From positions 21,987-85,986 of the forward strand of contig DAIDIP010000016.1 of the NCBI GenBank assembly GCA_027451745.1: a stretch of 64,000 nucleotides of DNA. Reading direction: 5' to 3'. This DNA comes from Candidatus Melainabacteria bacterium (GTDB lineage Bacteria > Cyanobacteriota > Vampirovibrionia > Obscuribacterales > Obscuribacteraceae). The notes beneath the pieces were generated by a model. That model worked only from the letters and a program-made list of their open reading frames with translations. It made no database searches and had not been told where the DNA came from. Position 1 is the first letter of the stretch. Each line of letters opens with the position of its first letter. The position numbers and the translations under genes are program-made. Below, in pieces: positions 19,397 to 28,426 of the stretch.

Positions 19397-20353
19397 ATGA
19401 ATCCATTACGGGCTCTGGTGTTACAACTATCCAGAATACCAATCGCTTTGTTGTTGGTAATTATTGTCGTCATTGCCGGCGTAATTGCCATAGGTGTAAC
19501 TGGAATTATTTCCGAATCACAAAAAACTTATGAGGCTCGCAAAGCTGAACTAGAACAAAAGGCTAATGCCAAGGGCAAAGTCGTATACACAGTACACGAC
19601 ATTGCAGAAGGTCAGCCCATTCCTGGTGACGCCCTTGAAGAGCGTGAAATCGAGCAGAGCAAAATCCCTCAAGATGCTATTACTTCTGCCAGTTTAGCCA
19701 CTGGAAGAATTGCTAAATACGGTATCTTGGCAGGACAAATTGTTTCTCAACACGATTTAGCCCCTCAAGGAATATCGCTTGGTTTTGAGTCCAAACTTAA
19801 AGAAGGCATGCGGGCTATTACTTTTGGTGTTGATAACAATTCTGGCGTAGCTGGATTTATCACTCCTGACAGCCATGTAGATATTATTTCAATGGTTGGT
19901 ACAGCCGGTGATACAAAAGCTTCTCCGATATTATCAGACGTAGAAGTTATTGCAGTAGGTACTACATATCAAAAGAGTCCTGGACAATCGGCTGCAATGC
20001 CTTCCAGTTCAATAACAGTCTGTGTATCTCCTGAAGATGCTAACAAGCTAATTAAAGCAATTAGCGCTAGCAAACTTTATCTGACACTGAGGAATGACAA
20101 AGATCATACTCCAGTAGCCACAGTGGATGTAACATCCCTGTTCGGTGGTTCTGGCGGAGGATCTGGCGGAAAAGACGACCTGGCTGCTCTACCACCACCA
20201 AATTCGTTGCCACCACCCCCACTACCAGGCGGTGACGTAGGCGGCGACCTGCCAGGAGCATTAGCTCCAGCGGCCCCACCACCTCCTCCTTTACATGAAG
20301 TTGAGATTTGGTCTGGTTCGAAGAAAGATGTGGTTTCCGTACCCACAAACTAA
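19397..20353 (+). CDS. cpaB: Flp pilus assembly protein CpaB/RcpC
   Basis: CpaB/RcpC is a periplasmic Tad-pilus component anchored in the inner membrane. The N-terminal membrane helix is at about 12-35 (PIALLLVIIVVIAGVIAIGV), followed by a SAF domain (about 55-125, with AEGQPIPGDALEEREIEQSK) and a C-terminal RcpC domain with AITFGVDNNSGVAGFITPDS (about 145-165). The last 70 residues are Gly- and Pro-rich, ending beyond a polyproline run, and are unusual in length. The start has AGGGGGAAG just upstream. In other bacteria CpaB works with the secretin RcpA/CpaC, which is missing from this locus. Confidence 0.9.
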   Translation: MNPLRALVLQLSRIPIALLLVIIVVIAGVIAIGVTGIISESQKTYEARKAELEQKANAKGKVVYTVHDIAEGQPIPGDALEEREIEQSKIPQDAITSASLATGRIAKYGILAGQIVSQHDLAPQGISLGFESKLKEGMRAITFGVDNNSGVAGFITPDSHVDIISMVGTAGDTKASPILSDVEVIAVGTTYQKSPGQSAAMPSSSITVCVSPEDANKLIKAISASKLYLTLRNDKDHTPVATVDVTSLFGGSGGGSGGKDDLAALPPPNSLPPPPLPGGDVGGDLPGALAPAAPPPPPLHEVEIWSGSKKDVVSVPTN

Positions 20354-20449
20354 AGTAATAGCCCTTTAGTGAACGCAGGGAAGGATTCATCTCCATTCGG
20401 CTGGGTACAAAATTAATAGTTGGCTTAGCGGAGGCTTGGATTTTAAAGC

Positions 20450-21628
20450 ATGAAACTGACTACATTATTAGTTTGTGATGCTGGTTTGGACAAACGACAA
20501 ACTATTGAAGACTTGATTCACAGTCAACCTTCTTTAGCCCTCGTAAGCACTGTTTCAGGAAGCATGGCACGAGAACAAATAGGCAGCTTACACCCTAAGC
20601 TTGTCTGGATTGAGCTTAGCCCAGCGCCTGTACGGGGCTTATCCTTACTGGCCGAATTGAGAGAAACCTTTCCTGATGTTTACTTCTTTGTAAGTTACGA
20701 AGTTCCGGACCCTGAGTTGATTCGAACAGCCTATCGTTTAGGCGCTTCAGACTTTCTTGATGCTGAACGTTGGCGAACAGATTTACCAGCTGCAGTTCAG
20801 AGTATCCAACTTAAACATCAAAGTGAATCAATATCTACAGCTGCTGGTAAAGTGATTGCTACATTTAGTCCTACTGGTGGCATTGGTGTCACTACTATCT
20901 GTACAAATTTAGCTGGTTATTTGGGCAAATATGGTGAAACTTGCATTGTAGATTTAGATTTGCAATTCGGCATGATTTCACAATATCTCAATCTAGAACC
21001 CTCTTTTAGCTTAAGTACAATTGACTTTTCGCATACTAACTTCGATGCCACATATCTGAGAAATTTGATGACCAGATATGATGAGAAATTGAGCATCTTA
21101 GCTGCTCCACTTGATCTAGAAGATATTGGTGATATTTATGCAGCTCAAGTACAAGAAATTTTGTACACAGCCAAGCAAGAATTTCGCTTCACTTTAGTTG
21201 ATCTGCCAAAAAATCTGCTTGATGAAAGAGCTATTGCTACCTTGGATTTAGCCGATGAAGTATTAGTCATTACTGAATACAACTGGGCAGCAATTGTAAA
21301 TGCTAGAAAATGCTTAGATACATTCAAGGCGCATTACAATCAAGAAAAGTTGCTTCTCGTGATTAATCGTTCAGAATGGCAACCGCAAGACGTTTTAAGC
21401 GAATGTCGCGCCAGTTTAAACTATCCTATTTTCCATGAAATCCCCAATGACGTTAAAACCGCCAAATGGGCAAATAATCAAGGACAAATTGCCCCTCCGA
21501 AATCAGACTTGGGAAAATCACTTAATTCCCTCGCTAGAAGATTAGGCGGTGGCGAACAGTTAATGATCACACAAAAAGACACTGAAACATCTCAAGGTTT
21601 CAAGTTGCCTGCGTTTTTCAAACGTTAG
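20450..21628 (+). CDS. cpaE: Flp pilus assembly protein CpaE/TadZ
   Basis: TadZ-type localisation protein with an N-terminal pseudo-receiver domain (about 1-120) and a ParA/MinD-like ATPase domain. The P-loop is atypical: SPTGGIGVTTICTNLAG, with Val where Walker A normally has the catalytic Lys; a variant P-loop is known in CpaE/TadZ proteins. VDLDLQFGMISQYLN and LVDLPKNLLDERAI mark switch regions. Such proteins place the Tad machine at a cell pole. The gene is followed by a 230-base block of repeats before cpaF. Confidence 0.9.
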   Translation: MKLTTLLVCDAGLDKRQTIEDLIHSQPSLALVSTVSGSMAREQIGSLHPKLVWIELSPAPVRGLSLLAELRETFPDVYFFVSYEVPDPELIRTAYRLGASDFLDAERWRTDLPAAVQSIQLKHQSESISTAAGKVIATFSPTGGIGVTTICTNLAGYLGKYGETCIVDLDLQFGMISQYLNLEPSFSLSTIDFSHTNFDATYLRNLMTRYDEKLSILAAPLDLEDIGDIYAAQVQEILYTAKQEFRFTLVDLPKNLLDERAIATLDLADEVLVITEYNWAAIVNARKCLDTFKAHYNQEKLLLVINRSEWQPQDVLSECRASLNYPIFHEIPNDVKTAKWANNQGQIAPPKSDLGKSLNSLARRLGGGEQLMITQKDTETSQGFKLPAFFKR

Positions 21629-21697
21629 TGGGTGCATAATAGATGAAGGACCAAGAAATGAGATTTAGCAAAACACGGATGGCGAGCAAAGCCTGAA

Positions 21698-21757
21698 CAT
21701 CCGCTGTGAGACGTGGATACGCGCGTCGAGCCAAGGATTAAAAAGGCGAGGCAGCGC
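21698..21757 (+). repeat. Dispersed repeat copy B1
   Basis: Same order of blocks as copy A: ACATCCGCTGTGAGACGT, then GGATACGCGCGTCGAGCCAA, then AAGGCGAGGCAGCGC. Additional related sequence extends back to about 21642. It lies between cpaE and cpaF within an otherwise tightly packed operon. Confidence 0.75.
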
Positions 21758-21800
21758 AAAAACCAAGGAAGGAATAATAAGTGAGACAAGGATGCTGGTG

Positions 21801-21867
21801 AGGCATCCGCAGGTGAACGAAGAAGGGTACGCGCGTACGAGCTGAAGGAACTGAAGCGAGGCAGCGC
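21801..21867 (+). repeat. Dispersed repeat copy B2
   Basis: Second unit directly after B1: AGGCATCCGCAGGTGAACGA, then GGGTACGCGCGTACGAG, then GAAGCGAGGCAGCGC. It stops 17 bases before the cpaF ATG, so the ribosome-binding site (AGAGGATAAGCACATG) lies just outside the element. Confidence 0.75.
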
Positions 21868-21884
21868 TACAAGAGGATAAGCAC

Positions 21885-23522
21885 ATGGGCGACGAGAGAA
21901 AAGATCAAAATCTACCAGCAAGACCAGCCTCCTCACTGATGGGACAATTGGTGAGACAAAGACAGGGTGCCGATGTTGTTCCTTCGCAAGGACAACAAAC
22001 CGGGATCGCTGGACAACAAGGTTCTACTGGTATGGGAAGTAAAACCGCTGCCCCGCCGCCCGGACAAAGCGGCATGCAACGTCCTGGTGGTCCAGCAACA
22101 GGGGTTGCCGGTGGGAATCGTCCTGGAGCAGCTGTTGAACCAACATCTGGTCCCACACGCGCAGAAATTGAACGCATTGATTCTAAAGAAGATGGTGGCT
22201 ATGGACATGGTGGTGCTTCTGAAAATGCTGCTGTAGCTGGGGACCTGGGAGCAAAGTTTTCTGCTAATCAAGGACTTATCCGTGAGCGAGAAAAATTTAT
22301 TATTGATCAATTGAGACGTGAGCTTGATACATCTCGTTTAACCAATATATCTGAAGATACTCAAGCTCAAGTAAGAGCTCGTATTCGGGAAATCGTCAAC
22401 TCTGATCCTGCTCCTTTGACTATGATGGAAAAGGGTATTCTTTTGCAGAATGTACTTGATGAAGTATTCGGGTTCGGTCCTCTTGGTCCGCTTCTTCGCG
22501 ATCCAAGCATAGGTGATATTTGTGTCAATGGTGTAAGCAATATATATGTTGAACGTCATGGGCGCTTAGAAAAAACAGGCGTTGCTTTTGAAAATGAGAA
22601 ACACTTACGACAAACAATAGACAAAATTATTCAACCACTAGGAAGAAGATTGGATGATAACTCGCCAATGGTGGATGCTCGTCTTCCAAACGGTTCACGT
22701 GTTAATGCCACAATTCCGCCTGTGACTATTGATGGTCCTACCATCACCATCCGATGTTTCGGTGCTAATGCTATGTCGCTTGGTCAATTGGTCGAAAAAG
22801 GCGCCATGTCAGTGCAAATGGCTGAGGTGCTCAAATCATGTGTTAAAGGACGTATTAATTTAATTATTTCTGGAGGTACAGGTTCTGGCAAAACCACTTT
22901 GCTCAACGCCTTATCTTCACACATAAATCCAAGAGAAAGAATTATCACTATCGAAGACGCGGCTGAATTACGCTTGCAACACGATCACTGGGTACGCATG
23001 GAAACAAGGCCTGCCAATACTGAAGGGAAGGGACAAATTACACAGCGTATGCTTGTTATCAACACACTTCGTATGCGACCAGACCGAATCATCATGGGGG
23101 AATGCCGTGGTGAAGAAGCATTTGATATGTTACAGGCCATGAATACAGGTCACTCAGGTTCAATGACCACAATTCACGCCAACTCTCCTCGTGACTGTAC
23201 AAAACGTCTTGAGAATATGATTTTGATGGGTGGTCTGGATATGCCAGCCAAAGCAGCACGCGAGTTAATCGCTTCAGCTATTCAAGTCATTGTACAAATC
23301 AAACGTCTAGAAGACGGAACAAGAAGAGTTACCGAAGTATCTGAAATAACTGGGATGGAAGGAGAAACAATAGCAATTAGTACGCTATTCCATTTAGAAA
23401 GAGAGGGACGCGACGCCCGTGGATTTTTCAAATGTCGTCACGTTGGCTCCGGCTTACCGCCTAAGTTTCTTGAGCAATTAGAACAAGAATCTATACCATT
23501 CAAACTCGAATGGTTGAGGTAA
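21885..23522 (+). CDS. cpaF: Flp pilus assembly ATPase CpaF/TadA
   Basis: Hexameric secretion ATPase that powers Tad pilus assembly. An N-terminal Gly/Gln/Pro-rich low-complexity segment (about 1-115) precedes the N-domain ([20 protein letters not shown]) and the ATPase core with Walker [16 protein letters not shown] (about 330), an aspartate box, Walker [18 protein letters not shown] and the His box [11 protein letters not shown]. The length, 545 residues, exceeds many CpaF proteins because of the disordered start. Confidence 0.95.
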   Translation: MGDERKDQNLPARPASSLMGQLVRQRQGADVVPSQGQQTGIAGQQGSTGMGSKTAAPPPGQSGMQRPGGPATGVAGGNRPGAAVEPTSGPTRAEIERIDSKEDGGYGHGGASENAAVAGDLGAKFSANQGLIREREKFIIDQLRRELDTSRLTNISEDTQAQVRARIREIVNSDPAPLTMMEKGILLQNVLDEVFGFGPLGPLLRDPSIGDICVNGVSNIYVERHGRLEKTGVAFENEKHLRQTIDKIIQPLGRRLDDNSPMVDARLPNGSRVNATIPPVTIDGPTITIRCFGANAMSLGQLVEKGAMSVQMAEVLKSCVKGRINLIISGGTGSGKTTLLNALSSHINPRERIITIEDAAELRLQHDHWVRMETRPANTEGKGQITQRMLVINTLRMRPDRIIMGECRGEEAFDMLQAMNTGHSGSMTTIHANSPRDCTKRLENMILMGGLDMPAKAARELIASAIQVIVQIKRLEDGTRRVTEVSEITGMEGETIAISTLFHLEREGRDARGFFKCRHVGSGLPPKFLEQLEQESIPFKLEWLR

Positions 23523-23544
23523 CCAACAAAACAATAGTTAAATT

Positions 23545-24477
23545 ATGGATACAGTAGGCATATCAATATTCGTCACAATACTTCTGCTTGGGGTAGTAGC
23601 AGTCATTGCCGCTCGTCGCCCATGGGCAGATGATCTAATTCGCCTCGACAAACACAAAAAGGCGATGCGATCAAAATATCATGAAGAAGACGAAGTAAGC
23701 ATATTCCTTACCCAACGTACTAATTATCTAGCCCAAAAACTTGCTCAAGCAGGTTTAGAAGCCAAGTACGATCAAATGAAAGTACAATGGATAGGCGCAA
23801 CAATCGTAAGCGGAATTATCTTCGCTGTTATTGCTTATATGAATATGCCAGAACTAGCAGTCTTAGGCTTCATTTTTGGCTTGGTTCTCGGTGCTGGTGG
23901 TTTCGTTGGTTACATTGGACATCTTGCACATCTTCGACAACAGAAAGTTACCGAACAATTGCCTCAAGTACTTGAGACGATGGTAAGCTCGTTAAGAGCA
24001 GGTTCGCCAGTTATAGAAGTGTTTAAAGTATTAGCAGAAACTGCTGTTGATCCAATCCGATCTGAATTTAAGCGTGGTCTTGTTTCACTTCAGCTTGGAA
24101 AACCTTTTAGAGAAGTAATGGGAGAAATGGCTGTACGCATCCATACCCCCGATTTCCGTTTACTCACTGCCGCTATTTTTATAAGTCAAGACGTAGGTGG
24201 TAACTTAGCAGAAGTTGTTGCAACAATTGCTGAGGCTATTCGTGAACGCTTCAAATTGCGCGACTATATGAATGCCTTAACTGCTCAAGGAAAAATGACT
24301 GCTCTATTCATCGGTTCGTTACCTTATGGTATTACCTTCCTCACTTATTTAATTTCACCAGGGTATATTGTTCCGTTCCTTAATCACCCTATAGCACGTA
24401 TCGTTCTATTTGCGCTCATCATCTGGGAAAGTATAGGCGCGTGGATCCTCATTAAAATGACCACTTTCGATGTGTAG
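23545..24477 (+). CDS. tadB: Flp pilus assembly membrane protein TadB
   Basis: Type II secretion F-domain platform protein of the Tad system. Membrane helices are at about 5-22, 85-130 and 255-305, with the cytoplasmic T2SSF domain between (LPQVLETMVSSLRAGSPVIE, about 140-160). TadB and TadC together make the inner-membrane platform. The ATG lies 22 bases after cpaF. The gene's TAG stop overlaps the AGGAG that serves tadC. Confidence 0.92.
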   Translation: MDTVGISIFVTILLLGVVAVIAARRPWADDLIRLDKHKKAMRSKYHEEDEVSIFLTQRTNYLAQKLAQAGLEAKYDQMKVQWIGATIVSGIIFAVIAYMNMPELAVLGFIFGLVLGAGGFVGYIGHLAHLRQQKVTEQLPQVLETMVSSLRAGSPVIEVFKVLAETAVDPIRSEFKRGLVSLQLGKPFREVMGEMAVRIHTPDFRLLTAAIFISQDVGGNLAEVVATIAEAIRERFKLRDYMNALTAQGKMTALFIGSLPYGITFLTYLISPGYIVPFLNHPIARIVLFALIIWESIGAWILIKMTTFDV

Positions 24478-24489
24478 GAGTATTTAATC

Positions 24490-25422
24490 TTGGGCTCATC
24501 TTTTTTTGTTGGCTTGTTAACTTTTCTTGGTGTTGCCGGTTTCGGTCTTCTGTTAATGCGCCCAGTTTTTGCTCAGTACGTTGATTCTTACGCTGTCCGG
24601 GTTCGTCCTCGCAAAGCAGTTGAAGACACTGCCGCCGAAAAGCCGCATGATTCCGCTCTTTTAAAATTAATGCGTACGGCTGGTGAGCTGGTACTGAGCT
24701 TAATGCCAGCCTTAGCCGATCGACGAACTGTGCAACTTCTGACAGAAGCAAATTATCGCACACCTGCTCACTTAGCAATTTTCATAGGCATTAAATCCAG
24801 CGTAGTTGCCATAGTCGTATTCTTAGGAATTATGACTGCAGCTGGTAATCCGATGATGTTATTCATGTGCATTCCTGCTGCAGGATTTGGTTGGTTTATG
24901 CCCAACTTCTTCCTCAGCGGACGAGTCAAGAAAAGACAAGACGAGATTCTCAAAGAATTACCCACTATGATCGATTTGATGATCGTTTGTGCTCAAGCAG
25001 GTTTAGGCTTATTAATGGCAGTAGATAAAGTGTCTAAGGAAACAAAAGACTCTTGTCCAATATTATCGGCTGAGCTGGAGCAATTAATTAATGACATCAA
25101 AATATTTGCCAAATCTGTCCCCATCGCTTTAAGAGAAATGGGAGAACGCTGCGGTGTAGGCGAATTGATTAGTATGGCGAGCGCGCTTGTTGCAGCTGAA
25201 GCGAAGGGTGCTGATATGAGCTATCCTTTGCGTCAACAAGGTGAGGCCTTGCGTGAACGTTTAAAACGGAAGAAAGAAGAAGAAGCGGCCAAAGTACCTG
25301 TCAAAATGATTCCTGTCATCATGGTATTTGTTATGCCTTTGATTATGGCGCCAATGTTAGGTCCAGCCGTAATTACAGTGGTCCAAGCATTGGGACCAGT
25401 CATGGGTAATGGCGGCAAATAA
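24490..25422 (+). CDS. tadC: Flp pilus assembly membrane protein TadC
   Basis: Second T2SSF platform protein of the Tad machine. Helices lie at the N-terminus (about 5-25), around 95-140 and at the C-terminus (about 270-305); the F-domain has LKELPTMIDLMIVCAQAGLG. Translation appears to start at TTG 24490, since AGGAG at 24476-24480 is well placed and no ATG in range aligns with the family. It is the last pilus gene of the operon; a DUF192 gene follows within 6 bases. Confidence 0.9.
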   Translation: MGSSFFVGLLTFLGVAGFGLLLMRPVFAQYVDSYAVRVRPRKAVEDTAAEKPHDSALLKLMRTAGELVLSLMPALADRRTVQLLTEANYRTPAHLAIFIGIKSSVVAIVVFLGIMTAAGNPMMLFMCIPAAGFGWFMPNFFLSGRVKKRQDEILKELPTMIDLMIVCAQAGLGLLMAVDKVSKETKDSCPILSAELEQLINDIKIFAKSVPIALREMGERCGVGELISMASALVAAEAKGADMSYPLRQQGEALRERLKRKKEEEAAKVPVKMIPVIMVFVMPLIMAPMLGPAVITVVQALGPVMGNGGK

Positions 25423-25428
25423 CCAGGA

Positions 25429-25791
25429 TTGTCTATTTTAAAAGCCACAAATACTAACAGTAATCAAACGCTAGCAGCAAACGTTAGGCTAGCAAACAGT
25501 TTCTTTAGTAGACTAAAAGGGCTTTTGTTTACTAGTTCTTTGCCAGCTGGTGAGGGGCTTTGGCTCAAACCTTGTTCGTCCATTCATTCTTTCGGCATGT
25601 CCTATTCCATTGATGCCATTTTCTTAGATAAACAAAATATCGTGGTTGGGCTTTTACATACTTTTGCACCAGGAAAAATATCTTCTATTTACAAAGCCCA
25701 CAGTTGCCTCGAATTACCACCTGGAACAATTCGCGCCACCAACACAACTATTGGTGACCAATTACTTATAGAAAATGCAAACAAAATTTAG
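25429..25791 (+). CDS. DUF192-family protein
   Basis: Small DUF192 protein (120 residues). Conserved elements are the LANSFFSRLKGLLF stretch near residue 20, LWLKPCSSIHSFGMSYSID and a later CLELPPGTI. No function is established for DUF192. The start would be TTG at 25429; the Shine-Dalgarno match (CCAGGA) is close and weak, so translation may be coupled to tadC. Its TAG stop shares the tetranucleotide TTAG with the stop of the convergent prepilin peptidase gene. Confidence 0.82.
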   Translation: MSILKATNTNSNQTLAANVRLANSFFSRLKGLLFTSSLPAGEGLWLKPCSSIHSFGMSYSIDAIFLDKQNIVVGLLHTFAPGKISSIYKAHSCLELPPGTIRATNTTIGDQLLIENANKI

Positions 25792-26360
25792 GGCAATCCC
25801 AAAAATGCCAATGTTTGTTTTTGATAAAAGATAGTCATTGTTGTTGCGGCCAAAATAGCAATGCTAATCGGTATTGGTGCTTTTCGCTGCTCTTTCAATT
25901 TAGTTGTATCAATAGTAAGCCCTTTAATATCGCCTTCAAAAATCATAGTTGATACCACTACACCTACCTGCTTCCAAGGAATTTTGGTGGCTAATATCAC
26001 ACAAGACATTATGCCAAAGAAAAAACAAAAATAGAGAATAGTTACTAACGCACTCTTCGGTCCTAAAAACGATCCAACAACAGCCAAAAGCTTGGCATCT
26101 CCCATACCAATCCCGCCAACTTGAGCACCAGGACCCATAGGCAAATTACCAAGAAAAACTACAACTAGGGCAGCAATAAACCAACCGGCACACGCCAACA
26201 AAACTCCATGCCAATCCGAAACAATATAGTTTAAAACAACACCGCATATAGCAGCTGGAAAAGTAAGTACATTTGGGATTTTAGTGGTCCGCCAATCGAT
26301 TACTACTGCAACCATAATCAGCATCAAAAGCAAAGCATGATTGAATAAAATTATGTCCAC
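25788..26360 (-). CDS. cpaA: Prepilin peptidase, CpaA/TadV type (A24)
   Basis: Aspartic membrane peptidase that processes Flp prepilins. The first catalytic Asp is in VVIDWRTTKIPNVL (about 20-30) and the second in the GxGD motif GGIGMGDAKLLAVVG (about 80-95). Six hydrophobic segments fill 190 residues, and there is no N-terminal methylase domain, as in TadV/CpaA. It sits convergent to the pilus operon and thus has a separate promoter. Confidence 0.9.
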   Translation of the reverse strand: MDIILFNHALLLMLIMVAVVIDWRTTKIPNVLTFPAAICGVVLNYIVSDWHGVLLACAGWFIAALVVVFLGNLPMGPGAQVGGIGMGDAKLLAVVGSFLGPKSALVTILYFCFFFGIMSCVILATKIPWKQVGVVVSTMIFEGDIKGLTIDTTKLKEQRKAPIPISIAILAATTMTIFYQKQTLAFLGLP

Positions 26361-26402
26361 TTTTCTGTACTAATCTCCATATCGGTTACTACTTTATACC
26401 CT

Positions 26403-26780
26403 TTAGGACAATGCAATCATTTCAATTTCTATCAATGCATCTTTCGGCAGACGTGCCACTTGTATAGTAGAACGCGCCGGCTTATGGTTAGGGAAATATT
26501 CCCCATAAATTCTGTTCATCGTCTCAAAATCACCAAGATCTTTGAGAAAGACTGTTGTTTTCAGAGCCTTATCAAGACTGCTGCCTACAGATTGTAGAAC
26601 AGCTGAAAGATTATTCAGAGCCTGCTTGGTTTGTTGCTCAATGTCACCACCAATAAATTTATTACTTTGTGGATCAATAGCTACTTGTCCAGAACAAAAA
26701 ATAAGACCATTAGCCAAGAGTGCTTGCGAATATGGTCCCACTACATTTGGTGCTTTATCGGTTGTAATTGTTTGAATCAT
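26403..26780 (-). CDS. ridA: RidA family enamine/imine deaminase
   Basis: RidA hydrolyses reactive 2-aminoacrylate and related imines released by PLP enzymes. The family signature is seen in TTVFLKDLGDFETMNRIYGE and in PARSTIQVARLPKDALIEIE, the latter with the conserved Arg that binds the carboxylate. The length of 125 residues is canonical. The gene stands alone, with about 40 bases to the prepilin peptidase start on the same strand. Confidence 0.95.
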   Translation of the reverse strand: MIQTITTDKAPNVVGPYSQALLANGLIFCSGQVAIDPQSNKFIGGDIEQQTKQALNNLSAVLQSVGSSLDKALKTTVFLKDLGDFETMNRIYGEYFPNHKPARSTIQVARLPKDALIEIEMIALS

Positions 26781-26834
26781 AAAATTCCCCAGAAATTCAT
26801 CCTAAGATTATAGCTGGGAAATTTTCAAACTGAC

Positions 26835-27488
26835 CTAACGAGCACCAGATTTGGTCATCATAATACCTGGTGAATTAATATTGACCTGTGAAGGGGCTGG
26901 CATTTTGCTACCGTGCCCAGTTGTCAGTGACTTGTTATTGATACCGACTATGCCTGCATTTATACTGTCAGCTTCCGAGAATCCATTCATCGGTGGCCAT
27001 GAATTTGTTCCTTCGTCTCCATAAATATGTGATGCAGCACCACCAGCATTACGCACAAAGCTGTCTAAAGTAGTCGGCGGCAAACCATTTACCACCCCAT
27101 TCAACTTTCCAGGTAAACCAATACCACCTGGACCAGTAAATTTATCAAGCGTGCTAAATTGAGCAGGCGCTAAAGCACCGCGACCTAATTGTGATGGGAA
27201 ACCTATTTGTTGAGAAACAGGATATCTGCTACCAACATATCCATTCTGATTATATATAGCTGGAGTTTGATTCGGATTCATCGCATTCGGTACACCGACA
27301 TATGGATAACCAGGAGTAAGATTTTGCCGTCCTGCGTCTCCTACTCCTGCTGATTGCATAGGGTTTTGATTTTGGCTCAAAGTTCCCAGATCCCAACCTT
27401 GACTCAATGCATCAGCAGCCTTAGCATCAGGATTAAAAATACTATTTACGCCTATTAAAACCATAGTCAATATAAGTAATTTTTTCAT
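26835..27488 (-). CDS. Secreted Gly/Pro/Asn-rich protein, unknown
   Basis: Not recognised. A Sec signal peptide is clear (KKLLILTMVLIGVNSIFNPD, ending near AKA). The mature part (about 190 residues) is rich in Gly, Pro, Asn and Gln with no long hydrophobic segment, suggesting a disordered or surface-exposed protein. The ATG overlaps the stop of the upstream gene as ATGA, so the two are translationally coupled. Both have similar composition and motifs such as N-x-NQ, P-G-x-x-P and TTL/TSL. Confidence 0.7.
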   Translation of the reverse strand: MKKLLILTMVLIGVNSIFNPDAKAADALSQGWDLGTLSQNQNPMQSAGVGDAGRQNLTPGYPYVGVPNAMNPNQTPAIYNQNGYVGSRYPVSQQIGFPSQLGRGALAPAQFSTLDKFTGPGGIGLPGKLNGVVNGLPPTTLDSFVRNAGGAASHIYGDEGTNSWPPMNGFSEADSINAGIVGINNKSLTTGHGSKMPAPSQVNINSPGIMMTKSGAR

Positions 27489-28240
27489 CTTCGTTGTCCT
27501 GCGGCTACGTTTATTTCTACAGATCCTAATGAAGTCGGGGGTAAAAGACCTGGTCCTAATACACCAAGCGGTGTTGAATTTATAGTATTAGGAATCATAT
27601 TTCGCACATTTGGAGCGACAAAATTATTATAGACACCTTGGTAAATAGCCGGCACTGGACTCTTATCAAAACCATAATTTAAATGTTCAAAATGTCCTTT
27701 GCCAGAAGGTAGTGCTGTGTAACCGCTGGAACTGCCAGGAAGCCCATTGTCTCTCATATATGTTGCCTGCAGTCCCATTGTTGTTGGTGGCAATGACGTG
27801 TTAGTTGGATTCATTCCGGCCATATACGGGTTTACCTGCCCAGGCTGAAGCTGTGGTGATTGGCTGTACATTTGCGTTGGCTGACTATTATTCAGCTTAT
27901 AATTTTCCTGACCACTACGTGAATAAATCTCCATTCCTGCAACTGTATTTTGCTGAGTTATAGGCAATAAGTCAGCTGGGTTCCCTCCAGCTGCGGGATT
28001 AGAATTAGGGGTGTAATTGAAGTCGTCAAAACTTACATTTGTGCGCGCCTTTTGACCAACCCCAGGCGCATATCCCTGTCCAGAGGACAAGTTTGGATTG
28101 GTATTAGGACCAAAATCAAATTTTGTCTGATTTGCTAAAGCTGGACTAATTGCCAAGAAAGTTACAACTCCAGAAAAGAAAATGGCCCTTCGGTATAAAG
28201 AGCTGCCGCACGTCGGAATAGTTTGTGTGAAATTGAGCAT
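27485..28240 (-). CDS. Secreted Gly/Pro/Asn-rich protein, unknown, pair partner
   Basis: Not recognised. The N-terminus has a basic region followed by AIFFSGVVTFLAISPALA, a likely signal peptide cut after ALA (about residue 36). The mature chain of about 215 residues is rich in Asn, Gln, Pro, Gly, Ser and Tyr. It overlaps the downstream gene by 4 bases (ATGA). The pair lies just upstream of, and divergent from, tsaD. A role as a surface or pilus-associated protein is only a guess from location near the Tad locus. Confidence 0.68.
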   Translation of the reverse strand: MLNFTQTIPTCGSSLYRRAIFFSGVVTFLAISPALANQTKFDFGPNTNPNLSSGQGYAPGVGQKARTNVSFDDFNYTPNSNPAAGGNPADLLPITQQNTVAGMEIYSRSGQENYKLNNSQPTQMYSQSPQLQPGQVNPYMAGMNPTNTSLPPTTMGLQATYMRDNGLPGSSSGYTALPSGKGHFEHLNYGFDKSPVPAIYQGVYNNFVAPNVRNMIPNTINSTPLGVLGPGLLPPTSLGSVEINVAAGQRR

Positions 28241-28426
28241 TAATACTTACTGTAGTAATTGTGAAAGAATAAATTACATGCCCAGATCATTAAAAAACGT
28301 CTGAAATCTATTAATTTAGCCTGAAAGATTAAGCACCCTTGTGGGAAAATCGTACTCCACGCCCAGGGGCTTGTCAACAACATTTTAATCTAGGTAAAAG
28401 CTCCTAAAGCGCATTTCACAGGCATT

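Noticed and set aside
20067..20396. 109-codon minus-strand frame opposite the Pro/Gly-rich end of cpaB
   Set aside because: Antisense shadow of a proline/glycine-rich coding region; no start signal.
21625..22310. Minus-strand frames over the repeat pair and the start of cpaF
   Set aside because: They are explained by low stop density in GC-rich repeats and by the antisense of the Gly/Gln-rich cpaF start.
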